A DNA stretch of 64,000 bases from Myxococcus llanfairpwllgwyngyllgogerychwyrndrobwllllantysiliogogogochensis (GCF_006636215.1 NZ_VIFM01000029.1:1-64000), one strand, 5' to 3'. Positions 50,757-59,155 are shown, numbered from the stretch's first letter. Program-made: numbers and translations. Notes: generated by a model from the sequence alone, not told the origin.

Positions 50757-52568
50757 ATGCTGACAGTCATTCATCACCCTGCACAGTTCCCGCCCGGCCA
50801 TACGGTCCATGGTTGGCGTATCGTGAAGCTCGTTGGCGCGGGCGCCTACGGTGCCGTCTACAAAGTGGAGATGAACGGCAAGCATTTCGCGATGAAGGTC
50901 GCGATGCACCGTGCCACGAGCGGAGATGAGGAAAAGGCCGATGCACGGCTGAAGCGCGAGTTGGGGTGTCTTGTTCATCTTCGCCATCCCAACATCATTG
51001 CGGCTCACGCCCATGGGCGATGGCCGGACTTCGAGAGTGGCTGGCTCTACGTCATTCTTGCTTTCGTGGACGGGTACACGCTGGCGGAATGGGTGGAACG
51101 GGTACACCCCACTGCGCAGGAAGTCGTCCGCCTCTTCGTGAAGCTGTCGGCTGCCGTGGACTACATGCACGGGCGTGGCGTCTTCCACCGCGACTTGAAG
51201 CTGAGCAACGTCATGGTGCGCGCCTCGGACAATGAGCCGTTCATCATCGACTTCAGCGCGGGAGACTACACGCACGCCGAAGACCTGACGGATGCTCCGC
51301 TTCCACCTGGAACCCGACGCTATCGCTCTCCCGAGGCGTCCCGGTTCCTCCGGGAGAATGGCGACAACCGCGACGCTCGCTATGAGTTCAAAGTCACGGA
51401 CGACGTCTATGCCCTGGGCGTGTGTCTCTTCGATGTGCTGACCGCTCCCCAGCCCGCGAGCGACTCCGTGAAGACGCCCGTCGAGGGCAGAATGATGCCG
51501 CCGCACCCTCGGCGGTTGAACGAGCGGGTTCCAGGCGCTCTGAGCGATGCAGTGATGCGCTTCATCGCGCGCAAGCCTGAGAATCGGCCCCCCACGGCTG
51601 AGGCGGTGCGGCGTGAGCTGGAGGCCCTCGCGAAAGAGACGGGCCCCGAGTGGGTGACACCGCTTCACACCCTCACGGCAAAGCCCCTGCTCACTCCTGC
51701 GACCGGAACGGAAGATGCCGCCAAGCCGGCCCGACCTCGACGTGGAATCGTGTTAGGTGCCCTCGGGGCGGTGCTCACTCTGGCGGCCTTGGTGGGCTTC
51801 TTCGCGCCGAGGCAGTCCGGGCAGGAGTCGAGCGCGATGGCATCCGTCGAGCCCTCCGCGCAGAGAGACGCCGGAACGGGCGCCCCATTGCTCGTAGTGG
51901 CCCCGCAGGAGGATGCCGGTATGCCCCTGGGAACAGGCGTCGTTTCTCCCGCGCCTGTTGCATCATCCCCTGGGGTAGCGTTGTCCCCTCAAGGTCCAGT
52001 CCAGAAGGAAAGCCCCTCCGTGAAGCGTGCCCCTATCGTCGCCAGTACGTCCGAGTCTCCGGCCATGAAGGCCCCTGCATCCAGTGGCGGCCGGGCCGAG
52101 TTCCTCAAGAAGTGCGCTGCGGCCACTGCCGTCGTGGCCTTGCAGATGGGGTGTCCGAGCAGTTCCCAGGTACGTCCGGGTCCAAGCGAATGCCCCGATG
52201 AAGCGCGCGAGGCAATGTTCGAGGTGCTCCGTATTCGGGAAGGAGACTCGGTGGTGGTGACCCTCGACAAGAGCCAGCCGGGGGCGATGAATGAGCGAGG
52301 TGACTATTCGGATGGTCCGGTAAGAGGCGTTGTCCTCAATGGGAATCGAGAACTTCCAACGGGAACAGTGCTCCTGGGTCGATTGTGGACACGCGGCGGA
52401 GCCTTGTTGGCACGCTACACCGAAGCAAGGTATTCGAATGGGCGCACATACCCCGTTTGCATCGTCATTGGTGAGAACGGTGCCGAGGAGGCAGAGGAGG
52501 GAGCCCAGCCCGGAACCGTCTATTTCCCCCGGAGCGCCTACGGCTATGCTGTAAAAAACTGGCCCTAG
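50757..52568 (+). CDS. transmembrane Ser/Thr protein kinase
   Basis: 603-residue eukaryotic-like kinase. Gly loop GAGAYGAVYK, Lys in FAMKVA, catalytic loop HRDLKLSNV (about 143-151), metal site IIDFSAGD (Gly of DFG replaced by Ser), and PGTRRYRSPEA activation segment. A single transmembrane helix (about 328-350, IVLGALGAVLTLAALVGFF) leads to an external Ala/Pro/Ser-rich linker and a C-terminal domain (about 480-603, VVVTLDKSQPGAMNERGDYS). All phosphotransfer residues except the DFG Gly are present, so activity is likely. It follows the DUF2381 gene by 10 bp. Confidence 0.88.
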   Translation: MLTVIHHPAQFPPGHTVHGWRIVKLVGAGAYGAVYKVEMNGKHFAMKVAMHRATSGDEEKADARLKRELGCLVHLRHPNIIAAHAHGRWPDFESGWLYVILAFVDGYTLAEWVERVHPTAQEVVRLFVKLSAAVDYMHGRGVFHRDLKLSNVMVRASDNEPFIIDFSAGDYTHAEDLTDAPLPPGTRRYRSPEASRFLRENGDNRDARYEFKVTDDVYALGVCLFDVLTAPQPASDSVKTPVEGRMMPPHPRRLNERVPGALSDAVMRFIARKPENRPPTAEAVRRELEALAKETGPEWVTPLHTLTAKPLLTPATGTEDAAKPARPRRGIVLGALGAVLTLAALVGFFAPRQSGQESSAMASVEPSAQRDAGTGAPLLVVAPQEDAGMPLGTGVVSPAPVASSPGVALSPQGPVQKESPSVKRAPIVASTSESPAMKAPASSGGRAEFLKKCAAATAVVALQMGCPSSSQVRPGPSECPDEAREAMFEVLRIREGDSVVVTLDKSQPGAMNERGDYSDGPVRGVVLNGNRELPTGTVLLGRLWTRGGALLARYTEARYSNGRTYPVCIVIGENGAEEAEEGAQPGTVYFPRSAYGYAVKNWP

Positions 52569-52731
52569 TCTCTCTTTGTAAAGAGGCTTTGCGGTGCCTG
52601 TAGTTTTTACCGGATGCGGGCTTTGCGCGGCCTCCAACCTATAGCGTCGTTCACGTCTTACGTGACTGGAGTTACCTTCCGTCTGCCTTCACGCGAAGTC
52701 ATTCGCGGAGGGCTATCAGGAGACTCCCGCC
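52569..52731. promoter_or_regulatory. intergenic region with inverted repeat before second kinase
   Basis: 163 bp, A/T-richer than surrounding DNA. A perfect inverted repeat TCACGT-CTT-ACGTGA lies at 52651-52665, a plausible operator. GGAGACTCCCGCC provides the ribosome binding site of the second kinase. The phage start-associated repeat is absent. Confidence 0.45.
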
Positions 52732-53988
52732 ATGTCTGATGATTCCGACCCTCGGCTAACCGAGGGTGTGGTCCTCTTTTCTCAAGGGGATACCACGTAC
52801 TTTCTCTTCCAGATTCTCGGAGAGGGCCGCAACGGGGAGCGCATCCTCTACGCGCGGCCCCGCACTCCCGCAGGGCTTCAAGGCAAGGTCTTGGTCAAGT
52901 ACGTGGCGCTCCCCCAGGGTGCGGCCCCCTCGGAGAATCAACAGCACGCACGCGTTCGACTGGAAGAGGAAGTCAGGCTGGCGCGGTTCCTCCAACACCC
53001 CAACATCGCCCGCGTTCTTGGCCTCTTCGAGATGAAGCACGCTCTTTGCGTTGCCAGTGAATGTGTCGATGGCTTCACGTTGGATTCGCTGCTTGCCATT
53101 GCGCAGGCGCGCGGGCGCTACTTCTCCGAAGCCTTCGTCCTGTACGTCTTCGCAGAGGTCGCGGCAGCCCTGGCCTACGCTCATGCGCGCACGGACGATG
53201 CTGGAATCCCGCTGAACATCGTGAACCGCGACGTCAACCCCATGCGGATTCGTCTCACTCCTCGGGGGGGCGTGAAGCTGACGGACTTTGGTGTTGCCTT
53301 CTCGCGACTGGCGGGGCGCATTGCTACGACGCTTCCGCGTCCCAAGGGCGACGTCATCTACTCTTCTCCGGAACTGCTGCTGGGAGAGGACATTGACGGA
53401 CGCGCGGACATGTTCTCCCTGGGCTTGACGATGCTGGAGTTCGCCACGGGCCGGCACCTGTACGACCCGGGTAACTTGAAGCTGTCGGATCTGGAGGCGC
53501 GCATGTCCGAGGAGGAACGGCGCCGCGTACTGAAGGCGACCGTCAGAAGCATGGACGCGGGGCTGACATCGCTCGCGGAGGATGCGATCTGCTGGGCCAT
53601 GGCGTACCGCCCCCTTGATGTGGATGTCGCGGTCCTGGGAGTGCCCGAGCAGCTCCGCGCCATTCTCCGCAAGCTGTTCCACCGCAAACCGTCCGAGCGC
53701 TTCGAGACCGCCGCTGATTTGGAGAACGCGCTTCGAGTTCGGCTCGCGGAGCTGGGCCCCTTCAGCGCAGCGGATGCGGTGGCGGAAGTCGAGCAGGCAC
53801 TTTCCGACGCGGGCGATGCGATGGAAGAGCTGAACTTGCTCGACGACGAGGGCGGCTTCATCCCTGCCGATTGGCGGGCGCACCCGGACCAAGTCGAGAC
53901 GCAGCCCGAAACGCGCAACGAAGACGAGCTGACGACGGACCCCCGTCCTGGTGCCCGTCGAGCTGTGAAGGCGCTGCCGACCGCCTGA
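52732..53988 (+). CDS. Ser/Thr kinase-family protein, possible pseudokinase
   Basis: 418-residue kinase-fold protein. The DFG motif (KLTDFGVAFSR, about 184) and an activation-segment-like VIYSSPELL are present. The Gly loop is poor (GEGRNGERIL), the catalytic HRD reads NRD and the metal-binding Asn of the HRDxxxxN loop is lost (NRDVNPMRI, about 164-172). It may have weak or no phosphotransfer and act as a scaffold or sensor. No transmembrane segment; the last 80 residues are acidic and low in structure. It is likely the first gene of the operon ending with the toxin and immunity genes. Confidence 0.82.
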   Translation: MSDDSDPRLTEGVVLFSQGDTTYFLFQILGEGRNGERILYARPRTPAGLQGKVLVKYVALPQGAAPSENQQHARVRLEEEVRLARFLQHPNIARVLGLFEMKHALCVASECVDGFTLDSLLAIAQARGRYFSEAFVLYVFAEVAAALAYAHARTDDAGIPLNIVNRDVNPMRIRLTPRGGVKLTDFGVAFSRLAGRIATTLPRPKGDVIYSSPELLLGEDIDGRADMFSLGLTMLEFATGRHLYDPGNLKLSDLEARMSEEERRRVLKATVRSMDAGLTSLAEDAICWAMAYRPLDVDVAVLGVPEQLRAILRKLFHRKPSERFETAADLENALRVRLAELGPFSAADAVAEVEQALSDAGDAMEELNLLDDEGGFIPADWRAHPDQVETQPETRNEDELTTDPRPGARRAVKALPTA

Positions 53989-54108
53989 CGTCGGCACCTA
54001 TCTCCACTCACCACTGCTGATTCACCACCGGCCCGACGCAAGTCGCTGCGCCGACCGGGAGACGTGTGTCTTTCGTGCCTCATTCCGGGGCACGCATGGG
54101 GGACGTGT

Positions 54109-55527
54109 ATGCAAAGGATGCGAAGCTGGTTTGTCTCGCTGTTGCTGGTGCTGCCTGGAGTGGCCGGGGCGGAAGAGATTGCGGACCCACCGCCGCCCGA
54201 AGAAGAGGAGACCGTGAACCTGCTCCCACCCGAGGGGACGGTGCAGCCGTTGCCCCTTGAGGGCGAAACGACCGAGGCCGCGTCGGTGCCGGTCGACCCC
54301 TCCACGCGATGGGCCTCCCTGCTGCGAGTCGAGACGTCTGCATGGGCGCTGCTGCCCCGCTCGGGCATGGGCACGGATGAGGGCTACTTCCAGGTTGAGC
54401 CCACCATTGTCTTTGAGCGTGGCGAGGAGTTCGGCGTCAACCTCGGGGCTCCGCTGCGGTTGCGCGTGTGGGGGCCGAAGGATGGTGGGGTTGTCCGGCG
54501 CGAGGACTGGGACGAACTCTCGGACTGGGGACAGCTGGTGAGGAGTCTCAAGCTGGGCTCGGACAACTCGCCGCTGGGCGTGTGGTTCGGGAAGCTCGAT
54601 AGCTACAGCCTCCTCTCCGGGCATCTCGTCCGGCGCTACGCCCACCGCGCGAATCCGAATTACCACCCGGCGGCGGGCGTCCTCACCGGCACACTGGGGC
54701 CCGTCTACGTCGAGGCGTTCTCTTCGGACGTTCTCGGTGCTCGGCTGATGGGGGCAGAGGCAGAGCTGGATGTGGAGCACGTTCTCTTCGGCAAGCCCAA
54801 ACAGAAGGGGCGCTACACACTGGGCCTGTCGGCCGTACATGACTGGGGGCGTGCCGGTGGGCGTGCGGCCTCGGTGACGCTGGCGCACATGGACGCGGTG
54901 GCCGTGCTGTTGGTCCGGCCGGGGTATGAAGCGCATGTCTTCGCGGGCTGGGGAGGCAGGCCAGGGGAGGCAGGCGCATGGGGCGCGGTGGTCGGCGCGG
55001 GCGCGGATGTACTCACGCAGACACTCAACATGGCGTTGAGGCTAGAGGCGCGGCGGCAACACGGTGGCTTCCGGCAAGGGTTCTTCGGGCCAGATTACGA
55101 GCTGGCGCGCTTCCAGGCAGCGGGCCCTGATGGCGTACCGCTCGCGGATGCGCCCTTCCCGGATGGCTACTCCATTCATGGCGAGGCCGTGGTGGGCTGG
55201 GATGCGGTCAGCTATGGGGGCCTCTACAAGCACCTCAAGCTGTCGCTGGGCGCGGAAGCCTTCACCTGGGGCCGCTTCGATGTGGACGGGCGCGTGGCGG
55301 TGCAGCTGTTCGAGCGCGCCCTTGAAGTGGCGTTGACGGGCCTCGCGGCGGGCGCTGGCAAGCCCGGGGCGCGCTACCTGGGAGCGGCGGAAGTGCGCTG
55401 GCGGTTCCTGGGAGGGAAGTTCTACGCGCTCGGGACGGGCGGCACGCTGCTGTTCCCCACGACCGAAGGAACGTTGCGGCCTGGCGCCTTCGCATCAGTG
55501 GGACTGGGGGTGGACAATGCGCGCTAA
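54109..55527 (+). CDS. predicted outer-membrane beta-barrel protein upstream of toxin
   Basis: 472-residue exported protein (signal WFVSLLLVLPGVAGAEE). After a Pro/Glu-rich linker the rest is a run of amphipathic strands with aromatic girdles (YFQVEPTIVFERGEEFGVNL, LGPVYVEAFSSDVLG, RYTLGLSAVHDWGR, YEAHVFAGWGG) and ends with FASVGLGVDNAR. This suggests an outer-membrane barrel, though the family is not recognised. The ATG is chosen for GGGGGA 6 nt upstream. The stop overlaps the toxin start by 11 bp, so the two are coupled. Confidence 0.65.
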   Translation: MQRMRSWFVSLLLVLPGVAGAEEIADPPPPEEEETVNLLPPEGTVQPLPLEGETTEAASVPVDPSTRWASLLRVETSAWALLPRSGMGTDEGYFQVEPTIVFERGEEFGVNLGAPLRLRVWGPKDGGVVRREDWDELSDWGQLVRSLKLGSDNSPLGVWFGKLDSYSLLSGHLVRRYAHRANPNYHPAAGVLTGTLGPVYVEAFSSDVLGARLMGAEAELDVEHVLFGKPKQKGRYTLGLSAVHDWGRAGGRAASVTLAHMDAVAVLLVRPGYEAHVFAGWGGRPGEAGAWGAVVGAGADVLTQTLNMALRLEARRQHGGFRQGFFGPDYELARFQAAGPDGVPLADAPFPDGYSIHGEAVVGWDAVSYGGLYKHLKLSLGAEAFTWGRFDVDGRVAVQLFERALEVALTGLAAGAGKPGARYLGAAEVRWRFLGGKFYALGTGGTLLFPTTEGTLRPGAFASVGLGVDNAR

Positions 55528-57142
55528 CGCCCTGCTGCTCGCCGTGGCCCTGCTGGCGGCGGGATGTGCCTCCGTGTCGCGCGCTCCCGGGCGTAGTGGA
55601 ACCTTGAGCTTCGCGTCGCAAGGGACCCGTGTGGAGCTTCCCGCCGAATCCCCGCGCCTGACCGCTCCTCGCGTGGCGGCCTCTTCGTCGGACGAAGACG
55701 CGCGGTTGAGGCACCGCCGAGATTTCCGCGATGGTTCCGCGAGTGGGGCGAGTAGCTCGACCGGTACTTTCGTGGGGGGCTCCATGGGTCGCCCCCCCTC
55801 AAAGGAAGATGCCTGGGAGAAGCTTCTGACGGATGCCGGGCTGGAGGACCGGGACGAGCGGCCCGTAGCGGGCAGCTCGCTCACGCCCGCACAGGCCGCA
55901 CGGCTCTTGGAGGCGTTGCTGAGTAGGGACGTGACGCTGGGCCAGTTTCCGGCACGGGTCGCGGTGGGCTTCATGCTGCGCGAAGTGCTCGACACGGGCG
56001 AGGTGTCACGCGCCGAGTTGGTGCAGAGGGTGGAGCGCTTCAATCATCTGGCGGTGCTCCGGCCTGACGGGTGCCTAGCCTGGGTGCGCAGTGGCAGGAC
56101 GCAGCAGCGAGTGGCTCCAGTGGAGTGGAAAGATGGAACCTTCCGCGCGCACGGCTTCGAGCTGGGTCGCTTCTACAATGGGCGCACGGGCGTCTTCCGT
56201 TTGCTGGACGACGAGCTGCGGGAGGTCAACGGTTTCGCCATCGCGGACGTCCACGACGATGCCGACGTCATCAGTCGCACGCTGGACGGGGCAGAAGAAG
56301 CCTTCGTCGGGCTGGCCTTGGCGGTAGGGCAGTTCTTCTCGACGTCGCCCGCTGACAACCTCGCGGCGCTGCGACACATGCCTGCCGCTGTGGCCGCGCT
56401 GCTGGCTTCGTCGCCTGAGTACATGGAGCGCTTCCAGTACATGACACGCGGCGAGCAGATTCAGTCCGTCTCCAAGCTGGTGACGAACATCATCGCCACT
56501 TGGGGCACGGTGTCATCCGCAACGCGCACGCTTCAAGGTGCGTCGCTCGCAACTGCGGAAGTGCCGGTGTTGTCCCTGTCCGCACAAGGGGCGCTCGCCA
56601 TGGAGCGCGTAGCGGTGCCGGTGGGGCGCGCGGCGGCGGTGCTGAGCGGCGGTCCAGGAGCCGCCATCATCCTTCAGCGGGCGAGCACGGCCGCGAAGCA
56701 GGGTGGACCAGCCAAGGGCCCCGGCCAGTGGGGACCCTCTGGAGAGAAGGGCGCTTCTGCTCGTGCTCGGGCGTACCAGGAACAAATCTCGGGCCGTTCG
56801 TACGACGATGCATACTGGGTAGGAGGTGTTGGCAGAAAGAGCGGTGGGACGAAGTTCGATGGCTTCGAGGATGGAGTGCTACTGGAAGCCAAGGGACCCG
56901 GTTACGCTGAGTTCTTCGAGGCCGACCTTGCCCCCAAGGATTGGTTCAGGGCATCAGGAAAGGCCCAGGACCTCGTTGACCAAGCCCTGCGGCAAATCGG
57001 CAAAGTCAAGGGCAAGGGCATTCCCATAGAGTGGCATATCGCGGAGAAGCATGCCGCCGATGCCATCCGCAAACTCCTCAGTGGCAGAGGCGTCAGGGAG
57101 ATTGCCGTCATTCACACCCCAGCACGCGTCCTGGTCCCCTGA
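55517..57142 (+). CDS. SitA-like lipoprotein toxin with C-terminal Tox-REase-5 domain
   Basis: 541-residue predicted toxin. The lipoprotein signal is LLAVALLAAGC with Cys17 and Ala at +2, consistent with outer-membrane sorting. A long N-terminal region (about 40-400) corresponds in position to the escort domain of SitA toxins. The C-terminal 130 residues resemble the Tox-REase-5 restriction-endonuclease-fold toxin: RARAYQEQISG, KFDGFEDGVLLEAKGPGYAE (the D-x-ExK-like core), then WHIAEKHAADAIRKLL. It is followed by an Imm52-type gene, the usual partner. In myxobacteria SitA toxins move between cells by TraA/B outer membrane exchange and kill non-immune recipients. Confidence 0.85.
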   Translation: MRANALLLAVALLAAGCASVSRAPGRSGTLSFASQGTRVELPAESPRLTAPRVAASSSDEDARLRHRRDFRDGSASGASSSTGTFVGGSMGRPPSKEDAWEKLLTDAGLEDRDERPVAGSSLTPAQAARLLEALLSRDVTLGQFPARVAVGFMLREVLDTGEVSRAELVQRVERFNHLAVLRPDGCLAWVRSGRTQQRVAPVEWKDGTFRAHGFELGRFYNGRTGVFRLLDDELREVNGFAIADVHDDADVISRTLDGAEEAFVGLALAVGQFFSTSPADNLAALRHMPAAVAALLASSPEYMERFQYMTRGEQIQSVSKLVTNIIATWGTVSSATRTLQGASLATAEVPVLSLSAQGALAMERVAVPVGRAAAVLSGGPGAAIILQRASTAAKQGGPAKGPGQWGPSGEKGASARARAYQEQISGRSYDDAYWVGGVGRKSGGTKFDGFEDGVLLEAKGPGYAEFFEADLAPKDWFRASGKAQDLVDQALRQIGKVKGKGIPIEWHIAEKHAADAIRKLLSGRGVREIAVIHTPARVLVP

Positions 57143-57156
57143 GGCGAGGGAGCATC

Positions 57157-57924
57157 ATGAACACTCAATCTGCGTCCAAGAGCTACCCTGAGATTTACTA
57201 TGCCGGTGCCTACTGGGGGCCGCGTAGGGAGTCTCCCGAAGAGTGCGCCCAACGAGCGGTGACGTTTCTCAACCTGTTGGCAGTCTGTGACCCCCTGTTG
57301 GCGCACTGGAACAAGATTCCCAAGCCGCGAGGCAAGGGGCGGAAAACTCCTCTTATGCCCCCTGGCCTCCCCACCTTGACGGAGGCGTTCCGGCGCGGTG
57401 TCAACCGAGAGCCCGGTGGGCCGCCTATCGAAGATTTGGGTCTGACCGTCTCGGCGTACAGCGATGGCACTGGCGAGGACTTCACGGACGTGAGCATGCG
57501 CTGCGGGAGCTACACTGAATCCAGCACCGCGAACGCATGCATTCTGTCCCTCCCCTCTAGAGGAGATGGTGCTGAGCGAATCCTGACCGCATCCGTGCTG
57601 ACTGAGGTCGTTCGCGGCATGGCGCTGGCGTGGGAACCTGACTGGGCGGTGGCCATGTCTGAATCGCACAGGGATATGGACGATGAAGACGGCTCGGTCG
57701 ACGTGTGGACAGGATGGGTGACGTACCTCGCACGTCATCGGGGCACGGTGCCCCCGCTCCCTGCTCCGGTGCGCATTGAGTCCGTGGGGGACAAGGGCAC
57801 CATCATCGTCCTCACCCCTGAGCGCTTCACGGCCAGCAACCCGGAGCACGTGGCGCTGGCTGAGCGGGTGCGAGAGCTGCTGGACCGAGCAGGGCTGTTG
57901 AAGCCGCTCCAGGTCCAACCGTAG
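57157..57924 (+). CDS. Imm52-type immunity protein
   Basis: 255-residue cytoplasmic protein starting at an ATG 15 bp after the toxin stop, with GAGGGAGC upstream. It resembles the Imm52 family in YPEIYYAGAYWGPRRESPEE near the start, PPIEDLGLTVSAYSDG, and a C-terminal LTPERFTASNPEHVALAERV. Imm52 is the partner family of Tox-REase-5 toxins. It should protect the lysogen and its immune sisters from the toxin; not being a lipoprotein, it would not be transferred by outer membrane exchange. Confidence 0.85.
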   Translation: MNTQSASKSYPEIYYAGAYWGPRRESPEECAQRAVTFLNLLAVCDPLLAHWNKIPKPRGKGRKTPLMPPGLPTLTEAFRRGVNREPGGPPIEDLGLTVSAYSDGTGEDFTDVSMRCGSYTESSTANACILSLPSRGDGAERILTASVLTEVVRGMALAWEPDWAVAMSESHRDMDDEDGSVDVWTGWVTYLARHRGTVPPLPAPVRIESVGDKGTIIVLTPERFTASNPEHVALAERVRELLDRAGLLKPLQVQP

Positions 57925-58134
57925 GAACAAGAGGGGCCGGATGAGCGGGCTCGGCAGCATCGGATGGACGGTGCTGTCCGGGCACGTCTCCGGTTCCGGC
58001 GAACGTGGGGCACCTTCTCGCGTAACAACGAAATGACAACGAGAAGCGGTCGGGGGCGAACTCGGGCGAACACTTGAGGCATGGCAACCCCGCGAAAGTT
58101 CACGGGCTCGACGGAGCGGAGGGCCTTTACATCG
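57925..58134. other. right phage arm next to attR
   Basis: No supported gene. Contains GTAACAACGA at 58022-58031, the same 10-mer as at 18787-18796 in the left arm, plus GACAACGAGA close by, and a 10-bp-spaced tandem GGGCGAAC at 58054-58061 and 58064-58071. These are plausible integrase or excisionase arm sites. A terminator for the immunity gene is not obvious. Confidence 0.5.
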
Positions 58135-58405
58135 CGTACTTGAAGCGGTGGATGGCTCGCGCCAGGGGGCCCTCGTGCGCGAAGGGGGCCCAGGCGCGGG
58201 AGAAGGGTGGGGGGTGGGCCCGGCAGCGCGGGCATGAGCCGCCAGGGAAGGTGCCGGGCTCGGCGCAGGTGCGGCAGCACCCGGGAGGCAAGCGCTCCAG
58301 GGCCGTGTCACACGTCTCGCAGAAGAAGGCCCCGGGACCGGGAAGGACTCTCGCGCAGGCGATGCATGCGGGAGGGTAGAGGACGTCCAGCAGGGCTCTG
58401 AGCAT
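58127..58405 (-). pseudogene. comF: comF 5' part, truncated by prophage integration
   Basis: Starts with an ATG and encodes the N-terminal zinc-binding part of ComF: LDVLYPPACIACARVLP, FFCETCDTALERL, CCRTCAEPG and CPRCRAHPPP, then GPLARAIHRFKY. The frame continues three codons into prophage DNA (Ala, Met, stop). The remaining phosphoribosyltransferase domain is at 18306-18749. The truncated peptide has no catalytic domain and should not function alone. Confidence 0.93.
58135..58147 (+). other. attR core (13-bp direct repeat)
   Basis: CGTACTTGAAGCG, identical to the attL core at 18737-18749. Host comF sequence continues to the right. Confidence 0.85.
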
Positions 58406-58568
58406 GCGGGGGGGCTTGCAGCGGGGATGCCACGCTGTCGAGTCAGGAGTTGGCGGTGATGCTCCCGCACCCGGGGGGATGTTGACGTGTCACCGGGTTC
58501 CTCGACATCGTTGCGGAGCGCATGACGTTCCACGGCGTCCCGATGAACTTCATCCCAGGGAGACGCAG

Positions 58569-59045
58569 ATGAGCGGTGGGCGGGTCTGGCAGGGGAACTG
58601 GAGGGTTCGCCTGTATGCGCGGGTCCGCGAGCGGGGTTACGACTCGCTGACCGCCTTCGCGGATGCACGGCCCGCCGTCTCGCTGATGGGACTGGCGGAT
58701 GAGCTCGGGAAGGGCGAGGTCGCCGGTCTCCAGATTTTGAGCGTGCTGCGCTCCGAGGCGGAGTCCCGCGAGCAGGTCACCCGCTTCGTGCGCGACGCGC
58801 TGGTGCGCAACATGGCCGAGTACCTTCCGAATGGCTGGCCCGAGGTCATGGACGACGAGTCCCGCTTCGTGGTCGCCAAGCTGCTGACCTTCTGGTCCAC
58901 CGACATCCCGGAGACGCATCGCAAGCGCGTAGAGAACGCCCGCGTCTCGCTTCGGACGTCTCCACCGCCCTCTGGCTGGCGCCCTCTCGGGCCCGACGAC
59001 TCGCTGCTATGCACGCTGCTGCCCGATGACGAAGCGCGTGGGTGA
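58569..59045 (+). CDS. hypothetical protein next to attR
   Basis: 158-residue all-helical protein (WRVRLYARVRERGYDSLTAF, LMGLADELGKGEVAGLQILS, EQVTRFVRDALVRNMAEYLP, then a Trp/Pro-rich tail GWRPLGPDDSL). GGGAG lies 6 nt before the ATG. No family is recognised. It is divergent from the comF 5' fragment and is host DNA, since it lies outside attR. Confidence 0.7.
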   Translation: MSGGRVWQGNWRVRLYARVRERGYDSLTAFADARPAVSLMGLADELGKGEVAGLQILSVLRSEAESREQVTRFVRDALVRNMAEYLPNGWPEVMDDESRFVVAKLLTFWSTDIPETHRKRVENARVSLRTSPPPSGWRPLGPDDSLLCTLLPDDEARG

Positions 59046-59155
59046 GCGAGCCCACGGCCAGCGTCTGGTTCGACGCTCGGTGCCATCCACGAGGGGCTCG
59101 CGGTCGAAGGGCCTTTCTGTCCGGGGACCCGCCGCGGTGACGGACTGTCCCTGAC

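Larger units (their letters stand above)
18737..58147. mobile_element. temperate siphovirus-type prophage integrated in comF
   Basis: About 39.4 kb bounded by a 13-bp direct repeat (CGTACTTGAAGCG) that is the att core. It carries a tyrosine integrase and excisionase at the left end, leftward replication and recombination genes, then rightward packaging, HK97-type head, siphovirus tail and probable lysis genes, and a cargo block at the right end. All expected head and tail functions are open and appear intact. No endolysin or CI-type repressor was recognised. The presence of a tape measure and tail tube excludes a short-tailed phage like Mx8. Confidence 0.95.

Noticed and set aside
18737-58147. 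Identity with phage Mx8 or the Mx-alpha elements
   Set aside because: A tape measure, tail tube and G/GT genes mean a long flexible tail, unlike Mx8, and the attachment site is in comF. No claim of relationship to Mx-alpha is made beyond the SitA-like cargo.
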